Shown here: positions 47,931-55,020 of the stretch, in pieces
How the letters are laid out: each line of letters begins with the position of its first letter
How positions within the stretch are numbered: the first letter of the stretch is position 1
Source of the DNA: Streptomyces wedmorensis
GTDB taxonomy: Bacteria; Actinomycetota; Actinomycetes; Streptomycetales; Streptomycetaceae
Direction of reading: 5' to 3'
NCBI RefSeq assembly: GCF_000716445.1
Contig: NZ_JNWK01000035.1
Span: 124,001 to 188,000, forward strand
Length of the DNA: 64,000 bases
Program-made: the position numbers and the translations under genes
The notes under the pieces: model-generated
What the model was told of the DNA's origin: nothing
The model's database searches: none
What the model saw: the letters and a program-made list of their open reading frames with translations, nothing else

Positions 47931-50180
47931 ATGAAGTTCACCGACGGCTTCTGGCTGATGCGCGAGGGTGTCCACGCCTCGTACGCCACCGAAGTCCGCG
48001 ACCTGCGCACCGAAGTCGACCGCTTCACCGCCCACGCCTCCGTCAAGCGGGTCCTGACCCGCGGCGACACCCTGAACTCGGCCCTCCTGACCGTGGAGTG
48101 CCGCGCCCACGCCGAGGGTGTCATCGGGGTCCGCGTCACCCACCACGCCGGAAAGACCCGCCGCGGACCGGACTTCGCCCTCGCGGACGGCGGACCGGCC
48201 GCCGGCGCGGTGCGCGAGGACGGACCCGTCGTCGAACTCGCCTCCGGGCCGCTGCGCCTGCGCCTCGACCGCTCGGCGCCCTGGACGCTGCACTTCACGG
48301 ACGCCGACGGGCGGCCCCTCACCGAGGCCGGCCGCAAGGGCACCGCGTTCGTCACCACCCCCGACGGCGCCCACCACATGGCCGTCCAGCTCGCGCTCGG
48401 CGTCGGCGAGCAGATCTACGGCCTCGGCGAACGCTTCACGCCCTTCGTGAAGAACGGCCAGAGCGTCGACATCTGGCAGGCCGACGGCGGCACCAGCAGC
48501 GAACAGGCCTACAAGAACATCCCCTTCTACCTCTCCTCCCGCGGCTACGGCGTCTTCGTCGACCACCCGGGACGCGTCTCCTTCGAGGTCGGGTCCGAGG
48601 CCGTCGGCCAGGTCCAGTTCAGCGTCGAGGACCAGACCCTGGAGTACCTCGTCGTCGCCGGCCCCACCCCCAAGGAGGTCCTCGCCCGCTACACCGCGCT
48701 GACCGGCCGCCCCGCCCTGCCGCCGCCCTGGTCCTTCGGCCTGTGGCTGACGACGTCGTTCACCACCCGGTACGACGAGGCGACCGTCACCTCCTTCGTC
48801 GACGGCATGGCCGAGCGCGACATCCCGCTCTCCGTCTTCCACTTCGACTGCTTCTGGATGCGCGAGTACCAGTGGTCGGACTTCCGCTGGGACCCCGGGA
48901 CCTTCCCCGACCCGGCCGGCATGATCGCCCGCCTCAAGGAACGCGGCCTGCGCGTCGGCCTCTGGATCAACCCCTACATCGCCCAGAAGTCCGAGCTCTT
49001 CGCGGAGGGCGCCGAGCGCGGCCTCCTGGTCCGCCGGCCGAACGGCGACATCTGGCAGTGGGACCTCTGGCAGCCCGGCATGGCCCTCGTCGACTTCACG
49101 AACCCCGAGGCCAGGACCTGGTTCCAGGACAAGCTGCGCCCCCTGCTCGCCCAGGGCGTCGACTGCTTCAAGACCGACTTCGGCGAGCGCGTCCCGACCG
49201 ACGTCGTCTGGCACGACGGCTCCGACCCCGCCCGCATGCACAACTACTACGCCCAGCTCTACAACCGGACCGTCTTCGAACTCCTGGAGAAGGAGCGCGG
49301 CACCGGCGAGGCCGTCCTCTTCGCCCGCTCCGCGACCGCCGGCGGCCAGCAGTTCCCCGTGCACTGGGGCGGCGACTGCTGGGCCTCCTTCGAGGCCATG
49401 GCCGAGTCACTGCGCGGCGGCCTCTCCCTCTCCCTCAGCGGCTTCGGCTTCTGGAGCCACGACATCGGCGGCTTCGAGGGCACCCCCGACCCCGAGGTCT
49501 TCACCCGCTGGCTCGCCTTCGGACTCCTCTCCTCGCACAGCAGACTGCACGGCAGCGACTCCTACCGCGTCCCCTGGGAGTTCGGCGACACCGCCGTCGC
49601 CGTCGCCCGCCGCTTCACCCGCCTCAAGCACCGCCTCATGCCCTACCTGTACGCCGCCGCCGTCGAGGCCCACACGACGGGCGTCCCCCTCATGCGCCCC
49701 ATGCTCCTCGAATTCCCCGACGACCCCGCCTGCCGCACCCTCGACCGCCAGTACATGCTCGGCCCCGACCTCCTCGTGGCACCCGTGATGAGCCCCGGCG
49801 GCACCGTCGAGGTGTACGTCCCCGAGGGCGCCTGGACCCACCTGCTCACCGGCGAGACGGTCACCGGCCCCGCCTGGCGCCACGAGACCCACGACCTCCA
49901 CGACCTCCCCCTCTACGTCCGCCCCGGCGCCGTCCTCCCCCTCGCCGCCGACGCCTCCCGCCCCGACGGCGCCTGGCTCGACGGCCTGACCCTCCTGGTG
50001 GCCCCCGGAGCCCCACCTGGCACCACGACCACCGTCACGGTCCCGGACCACGGGGGCGCCCCGGCGGCGGTCTACCGGGTGACCCGCACCCCGGACGGCC
50101 TGCACGTGGAATCGACGGACACCGAACTTCCCTACGCGGTACGGGCCCTGGGACCCGGAGGCGTCGAGGACGGGAACTGA
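47931..50180 (+). CDS. Alpha-xylosidase, GH31 (YicI type)
   Basis: 749 residues, cytosolic, start ATG 47931 after AAGGACC. N-terminal beta-sandwich (about 1-240), TIM barrel with WLTTSFTTRYDEATV and GLWINPYIAQKS. The nucleophile is D416 in CFKTDFGERVP and the acid/base is D482 in HWGGDCWASF; both fall on the same numbers as in E. coli YicI. KTDFGE is diagnostic of alpha-xylosidases within GH31. Removes xylose from xyloglucan oligosaccharides, complementing the cellulases. Divergent from the GntR gene. Confidence 0.94.
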   Translation: MKFTDGFWLMREGVHASYATEVRDLRTEVDRFTAHASVKRVLTRGDTLNSALLTVECRAHAEGVIGVRVTHHAGKTRRGPDFALADGGPAAGAVREDGPVVELASGPLRLRLDRSAPWTLHFTDADGRPLTEAGRKGTAFVTTPDGAHHMAVQLALGVGEQIYGLGERFTPFVKNGQSVDIWQADGGTSSEQAYKNIPFYLSSRGYGVFVDHPGRVSFEVGSEAVGQVQFSVEDQTLEYLVVAGPTPKEVLARYTALTGRPALPPPWSFGLWLTTSFTTRYDEATVTSFVDGMAERDIPLSVFHFDCFWMREYQWSDFRWDPGTFPDPAGMIARLKERGLRVGLWINPYIAQKSELFAEGAERGLLVRRPNGDIWQWDLWQPGMALVDFTNPEARTWFQDKLRPLLAQGVDCFKTDFGERVPTDVVWHDGSDPARMHNYYAQLYNRTVFELLEKERGTGEAVLFARSATAGGQQFPVHWGGDCWASFEAMAESLRGGLSLSLSGFGFWSHDIGGFEGTPDPEVFTRWLAFGLLSSHSRLHGSDSYRVPWEFGDTAVAVARRFTRLKHRLMPYLYAAAVEAHTTGVPLMRPMLLEFPDDPACRTLDRQYMLGPDLLVAPVMSPGGTVEVYVPEGAWTHLLTGETVTGPAWRHETHDLHDLPLYVRPGAVLPLAADASRPDGAWLDGLTLLVAPGAPPGTTTTVTVPDHGGAPAAVYRVTRTPDGLHVESTDTELPYAVRALGPGGVEDGN

Positions 50181-50343
50181 CCTGGGGCACCTCGCGCTCG
50201 GCACTGACGGTGCGCTTCTTCGGGACCGCGGATGCGCCCTGCACGAAGAGTGCGCCGGGGACGGGTGTCCATCCGGCGCAACTGACTGTTCATCCGTGTG
50301 AACGAGCGGGCGTCGGGCAGCTGCCCGACGCCCGGCCAGGGGT

Positions 50344-50886
50344 CTACCAGTCCACGGCCTTGATGCCGAACGACTGGTTGGCACCCGTGGTGCACGACCA
50401 CAGCCGCGCGGGGGCGCCCGCCTGCGTGCTCCAGTCGGCTATTTCCAGGCACTTGTTCGCGGCGTACGAGAAGTCCATGACGAAGTTGAACTGGCCGTGG
50501 AAGGTCTGGTTGAGGCCCCAGTGGCAGTCCCACTGGTTCGCGGGCGCACCGTTGTAGCGCGCCCAGCCGCCGATCTCCAGGCACTTGCCGCTGTTGGCGT
50601 TCACGTAGTAGTACGCCCCGGGGTCACCCGCGGGGGAGTAGCGGTGCCACTTCTGGTTGTCGCCACCGGTGCAGGGCCACTGGCGGACGGCCGCGCCGTT
50701 CGCCTTGCTCCAGTCCGCGACCTCGAGGCACTGGCCGGAGTGCTCCGCGCGGATCTCGACGGTGGCCAGGTAGTAGTCCGGACCGGCTGCCTGGGCCGGA
50801 GCGGCCGAGAGGCCGAAGACGATTCCGAGGGAGGCGGCAAGAACAAGCAGTCCGTGCCGGGCACGGACGAACGCGGTGGGCTTCAT
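50344..50886 (-). CDS. Secreted ricin-type beta-trefoil lectin
   Basis: 180 residues starting MKPTAFVRARHGLLVLAASL at 50886 with AGAGGACT upstream; signal peptide cut near AQAAG. The mature domain is one beta-trefoil of three repeats, each with CLE(V/I).. W and a Q-x-(W/F) end: SGQCLEVADW...NQKW, SGKCLEIGGW...NQTF, ANKCLEIADW...NQSF. No catalytic domain, so a stand-alone carbohydrate-binding protein. The gene lies between the GH31 gene and a partial copy of the GH31 3' end, on the opposite strand. Confidence 0.9.
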   Translation of the reverse strand: MKPTAFVRARHGLLVLAASLGIVFGLSAAPAQAAGPDYYLATVEIRAEHSGQCLEVADWSKANGAAVRQWPCTGGDNQKWHRYSPAGDPGAYYYVNANSGKCLEIGGWARYNGAPANQWDCHWGLNQTFHGQFNFVMDFSYAANKCLEIADWSTQAGAPARLWSCTTGANQSFGIKAVDW

Positions 50887-51126
50887 AGTCCTCTGCAATC
50901 GATAGGAGAGATCCGGCGAGCGGCCGGAATCGCCGTTCATGATCACACGAGTATGCCCTGTAAATGATCTTTGGCCCCGTCCGTCGGAGCTCTCAAGCGC
51001 CGCGCTTGCCGACCGGGTTGGCGGAACAGGCCCCTCCGCTCCGCGCTCGGCGAGCCCGGAGGAGTGCCCCTGGTCAAAGCCTTCGTCCAGCCCGTCCGGG
51101 GCGGGGCCGCCTGCACCCGGACAGCC

Positions 51127-51215
51127 CACACGCGGAAGCGACGGACACCGAACTCCCCTGCGTGGTGCGGATCCTGGAACCCGGAGGCGCCCAGGACGGG
51201 AACTGGCCCACGACG
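51127..51215 (+). repeat. Degenerate copy of the GH31 3' end
   Basis: About 90 bp closely match 50096-50185 in the same orientation; the best block reads GACACCGAACT then TCCC-like, GGAGGCG and GACGGGAACTG. Translated it gives TDTELPCVVRILEPGGAQDGN against TDTELPYAVRALGPGGVEDGN of the intact protein. The stop codon is lost. The 51-kb copy lies 1,030 bp from the original. Confidence 0.85.
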
Positions 51216-51338
51216 CGGCCGAGATGTGCCGACGGGGCACGGAAGCCCGACGCTACGATCCTCGGGCCCGCCGGTGCCCGGCCGTCGGAGCCGGCGGCCG
51301 GGCCCGCGGCGAACCGGCAGACCAACAGGAGGAAGACC

Positions 51339-51773
51339 ATGAAGTTTCTGTCCCACGTCGAGCCGCCCGAGCGCATGCGCGGCCTGGAAGTTCCGCCCGA
51401 GGTGGTGGCCGCGCTCGACGGAGGCGCCCGCCCGCCGGTGACGATCACCGTCAACGGCCACTCCTGGAAGAGCAGGATCGCCATCATGCGGGGCCGCCAC
51501 CTGATCGGCCTCAGCAAAGCCAACCGCGAGGCCGCGGGTGTCGAGACCGGCGAGGAGGTCGAGGTCGAGCTGGAGCTCGACACCGAGCCCCGCGTCGTCG
51601 TCGAGCCGCCGGACTTCGCCGCGGCCCTGGACGAAGACCCCTTCATCCGCGCCGCATACGACAGCCTTTCCCACACCCACAAGCGCCGGCACGTGCTCGC
51701 CATCGAGAGCGCGAAGGGGGCCGACACGCGCCGACGTCGCATCGAGAAGGCCATCGACACCCTCCGCGGCTGA
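51339..51773 (+). CDS. YdeI/OmpD-associated family protein (DUF1905-like)
   Basis: 144 residues from ATG 51339 with AGGAGGAAG upstream; the frame open from 50964 runs through the GH31 fragment and is not coding. N-terminal DUF1905-like beta domain (about 25-95, VTITVNGHSWKSRIAIMRG, LSKANREAAGVETGEEVEV) and a helical C-terminus with FIRAAYDSLSHTHKRRHVLA, the YdeI/OmpD-associated signature. Small soluble protein; role in bacteriocin protection is known only for distant relatives. Confidence 0.85.
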   Translation: MKFLSHVEPPERMRGLEVPPEVVAALDGGARPPVTITVNGHSWKSRIAIMRGRHLIGLSKANREAAGVETGEEVEVELELDTEPRVVVEPPDFAAALDEDPFIRAAYDSLSHTHKRRHVLAIESAKGADTRRRRIEKAIDTLRG

Positions 51774-51798
51774 GCAGGAGAAGCGAGCCCCGGCCGCG

Positions 51799-52067
51799 TC
51801 AGCCACCGCCTCCTCTGCCCGTGCCCCAAGTCGTCACGCGCGCGATCCACTCCACACGGGCGGCGAACGTGGCGCGCCCCGCGGCCACGCCGTGCGCCTC
51901 GCATCCGACCCCGCCGGCCCCGGACAGGGCAGCGGGGTCGGCTCCGACTTCCACGCGCACCCGCCGTCCACGCAGCGCGCGGTCACGGTGAACCCGGCCC
52001 CCGGCCCGGGGTGCCTGGCCATGCGGTAGACGGGCGTGACGGCCAGGGCTGACGCCGTCACGGCCAC
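51799..52067 (-). pseudogene. Frameshifted remnant of a small Cys-containing protein family, copy 1
   Basis: The minus strand reads VTPVYRMARHPGPGAGFTVTARC then GGCAWKSEPTP in one frame, and continues in another as GVGCEAHGVAAGRATFAARV. The second copy at 54.6 kb has the same segments, so an intact ancestor of about 75 residues with C..C.W and a late Cys is implied. It recalls the small DUF7848-type proteins of Streptomyces, an uncertain match. The break falls after SEPTP. Confidence 0.6.
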
Positions 52068-52276
52068 TCCCGAGGCAGCATCGACTTCGGCCCGTCGTGC
52101 GGTGGTTGAGGATCTCCCCCTGAAATCCGCCGCCGCCGAGCGGCCGTGCGTCCGGAAGGCGGTGGCTCCCGGACGGCTGCGCTGGGTGAAGCCCTGCGAG
52201 GACGGTCGGCGGTTGTGTCCCGTACTCCGCTGGACCTGGACGAACCCGTCGCGCGCGATCCGCCACGGGACCCCTG

Positions 52277-53101
52277 TCAGGGGCGGAAGGCGTCAGCGTG
52301 TGCAGCGGCCCATTGGGCGAAGGTCCGCGGCGGACGGCCGACGACTTCCTCGACCGCTGAAGTCACCCTGGCCACGGTCTCGGGGACGGTCGCCCACATG
52401 CGCAGCATGAACTCGATGCCCTCCTCGGGCCAGCCCTCGACCCGCCATTGCCGACGTGCCTGATCATCGGTCAGCTCGGTGAACCGGATCTCACGGCCGG
52501 TCGCCGCCGCGACGGCGGACACCTTGTCGGCCGGCGTGAGCGCTTCGGGCCCCGACACGATGAGGCTCCTTCCCGCGTGGCCGCCCCCGGTAAGCACGGT
52601 AGCGACAACGTCGGCGACATCCGTCTCGTCGGCCGAAGCGGTCCGGCGATTCGCGTACGGCTCGCGGACCTCCCCCGTATTGCGGATGACCTCAGCCCAT
52701 CCCAACACGTTGGACATGAAGTCGACCGGCCAGACGAACGTCCACTCCAGGCCGCTGTCACGCACGGCTTGCTCCAACTCCCCTTCTTCGCCGGCCGACA
52801 AGACCGTCAGCCGCCGTACACCCGCCTCGGCGGCCATCGCCATGATCTGCCGCCCTGTACGCAACGGGGCGTGGTCGTGCCCGGTGGCTCCGAGCAGGTG
52901 CACGGCGGAGACTCCGTCGAGAGCCGCTGCCAACGTCTGCGGCTTCGTGAGGTCGCCGCCCACCACTTCGACGTCGTCGGGCAGACCGGTCACCGCAGCT
53001 GGGGTACGCGTGAGCGCGCGAACCCTCTGTCCGGCGTGCCGAAGCCGCTCGACCACGTGGCTCCCCAGAGTTCCCGTCGCACCAGTAACCAGAATTGTCA
53101 C
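52277..53101 (-). CDS. NmrA-like NAD(P)-binding reductase
   Basis: 274 residues from GTG 53101 with AAGGAG upstream. Short-chain-reductase-like Rossmann fold: TILVTGATGTLGSHVVERLR with GxxGxxG, VEVVGGDLTKPQTLAAALDG, then a small C-terminal substrate region. The atypical-SDR (NmrA/HSCARG) type serves as quinone or flavonoid reductases and redox sensors. Not obviously part of sugar metabolism. Codon use is less G/C-biased than in the flanking operons. An inverted repeat sits in its promoter region. Confidence 0.88.
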   Translation of the reverse strand: MTILVTGATGTLGSHVVERLRHAGQRVRALTRTPAAVTGLPDDVEVVGGDLTKPQTLAAALDGVSAVHLLGATGHDHAPLRTGRQIMAMAAEAGVRRLTVLSAGEEGELEQAVRDSGLEWTFVWPVDFMSNVLGWAEVIRNTGEVREPYANRRTASADETDVADVVATVLTGGGHAGRSLIVSGPEALTPADKVSAVAAATGREIRFTELTDDQARRQWRVEGWPEEGIEFMLRMWATVPETVARVTSAVEEVVGRPPRTFAQWAAAHADAFRP

Positions 53102-53200
53102 GTCGCTCCTTGCCTGCTGTCTGCTGAGGTGAGCACCGCACTGAGCGGTGGCCGAACCTTCGCGTTGCCTGGCCGCAGACGACAGTAGGCGGCATCTAGG

Positions 53201-53222
53201 TCAGATTTTGTCCGCGATCTGA
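53201..53222. promoter_or_regulatory. Inverted repeat TCAGAT-N10-ATCTGA
   Basis: Perfect 6-bp arms with a 10-bp A/T-containing spacer, 100 bp upstream of the reductase start; candidate operator for a redox or MarR/HxlR-type regulator. The rest of 53102-53388 shows nothing else. Confidence 0.5.
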
Positions 53223-53388
53223 TCGCCAGCCCTGCCCCTGTCCGTCCCCGCCCTCCTCGTACACCGCGGCGGGCGGTACGGGAACCACCGAGAGCACCAC
53301 CGACGGCTCCGTGCAGGTCTGTTGTGACCGGGGCGCGGACTCACCCGCGAACCCGTGCGGCCGCTCCCGGCCGCTCGCGCCGGGGCGG

Positions 53389-54309
53389 CTATCCGCCGGC
53401 GAGGTCGATCGCCGAGACGGTGCCGTCGCCCCTGTTGGCGACATAGAGACGATTGCTGTGGGGCTCGACAGCCAAGCCCTCCGGCTTGGATCCGACGGGA
53501 ATCGCCGCACTGACACTGCTCGACTCCGCATCGATCACCCTCACCGCGCCGTCGGACAGGCTCACGTACGCGTTCCCCTTCGCGTCGACGGCCACGGCGA
53601 CCGGATGTGAGGCGACGTCGACATCGTGGACCGCGCCGGTCGTCATGTCGATGATCGACACCGTCGTGAAGCCGGAGTCGGCTACGTAGGCACGGCGTCT
53701 GGGGGCGTCGATCGAGATGCCGGTGGGTCGGTGACCCACGGGAATCGTCGCCGTGACCTCATCGGCCACGGGATCGATCACCGACACCGTGCCGAGATCC
53801 GGTTGCGTCACGTACGCGACGTGCTTCACGGGATCGATCGCGATACCCAAGGGACCCTGGACCTCCATGGCGAAAGGCCAGACGAGGGGAGGGTTGGCGC
53901 TCGTGTGGATCGTCGACAACCTCTGCCCTACGTGATGGGTCACGTAGGCACGGCCCGGAAGGTGATCGACGGCCACCCTCACCGTTCCGGGCGGCGGTCC
54001 GGAGGGGCCACCCAGGTCGAGGGTCGCGACGGGGTGATTGAACCTGTCGATCACTGACACGGTGCTGCCACCGGCATTGGCCACGAAAACGCCGAACTGT
54101 GGATCGGTCGCCACGCTCACCGGCCCGAACCCGACCCCGATGGTGGTGGTCACGGTATTGGTCGTCGATTTGACCACCGACACCGTGCCGCTTCCGCTGT
54201 TCGTGACGAACACCTGGTCGTGGACATCCACCGCCACCCCGACCGGGCCGACCCCTACGGGAATGGTGGCCCCGACATGCAGACGTTCGGTGTTGAATGT
54301 TTCACTCAT
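53389..54309 (-). CDS. YVTN-repeat beta-propeller protein
   Basis: 306 residues from ATG 54309 (MSETFNTERLHVGATIPVGV); the start is uncertain because the ribosome binding site is weak, and an ATG at 54432 is also in frame. Seven repeats of about 42 residues of YncE/YVTN type: VFVTNSGSGTVSVVKSTTN, VFVANAGGSTVSVIDRF, AYVTQPDLGTVSVIDPV, AYVADSGFTTVSIIDMT, LYVANRGDGTVSAIDLAGG. No signal peptide with the chosen start. Function unknown; such propellers bind partners or surfaces. Base composition is lower in GC than the neighbours. Confidence 0.82.
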   Translation of the reverse strand: MSETFNTERLHVGATIPVGVGPVGVAVDVHDQVFVTNSGSGTVSVVKSTTNTVTTTIGVGFGPVSVATDPQFGVFVANAGGSTVSVIDRFNHPVATLDLGGPSGPPPGTVRVAVDHLPGRAYVTHHVGQRLSTIHTSANPPLVWPFAMEVQGPLGIAIDPVKHVAYVTQPDLGTVSVIDPVADEVTATIPVGHRPTGISIDAPRRRAYVADSGFTTVSIIDMTTGAVHDVDVASHPVAVAVDAKGNAYVSLSDGAVRVIDAESSSVSAAIPVGSKPEGLAVEPHSNRLYVANRGDGTVSAIDLAGG

Positions 54310-54584
54310 GGCTCGACTTACCGCTCGACTTGTCGCGACGGTCAGCCCCGGTGGTGCCGCACTGGTGCCGTCCCCTCGCGAGGCGGAGGGGTGGTGGATC
54401 ACTGAAGGCGGCGTCGGCGACTCGGAAGTCATCAGCACGGCAGCACCCACTGCAGGGAGTCGTCTCCAGCGCCCTATGACACTCGCCCACTCCCTTCCAG
54501 TACACACCCGCTCTGCGAGCCGTGCATTCCGTATGGAACGACCGCACCTCGCCTCCACCTCGCACTGTCCTTAGTCGCACGGGA

Positions 54585-54829
54585 TCACCAGCCACCGCCC
54601 TCCCCACCCGCGGGCTCCGTCGTCACCAGCGCGATGCACTCCAGGCACACGGCGAACCTGGTGTGCCCCGTGATCGCCGTGTGCGCCGCGCACCCCATCG
54701 CGCCGGCCCCGGGCTGCGGTGTCGGCTCCGACTCCCACGCGCACCCGCCTCCATGCAGCGCGCCGTCATGGTGACCTCGGACTCCGGCCCGGGGTGCCTG
54801 GCCATGCGGTAGACCGGAGTGACGGTCAC
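54585..54829 (-). pseudogene. Frameshifted remnant of the same small protein family, copy 2
   Basis: Minus strand from GTG 54829 reads VTVTPVYRMARHPGPESEVT and MTARCMEAG, then the frame shifts to GGGCAWESEPTPQPGAGAMG and HTAITGHTRFAVCLECIALV. Direct-repeat orientation relative to copy 1, with GGCCCGGGGTGCCTGGCCAT shared at DNA level. The frameshift is at a different place from copy 1, so they decayed independently. The 190 bp between this and the GH3 stop show no gene. Confidence 0.65.
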
Positions 54830-55020
54830 GGCAGACCAGGCCGCGCAGCTCGACCACATCGTCGAATCGGCGGCGCGCCCCTTCACGTTCGTCCAGGTGG
54901 CGCCGTTCAGTTTGGGGGAGCGGCGACCGTCCCACATGCCCTTGACGCTCCTGACCTTGGCCGACCGAACCAGCTCGCGGAGGCGCTCCGATGCCGGGCC
55001 CTCGGGCTGCGGGGCGAGGG

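Noticed and set aside
54830..55020. Possible small gene between the remnant and the GH3 stop
   Set aside because: Both strands are open for short stretches but no start with ribosome binding site or recognisable family was found.
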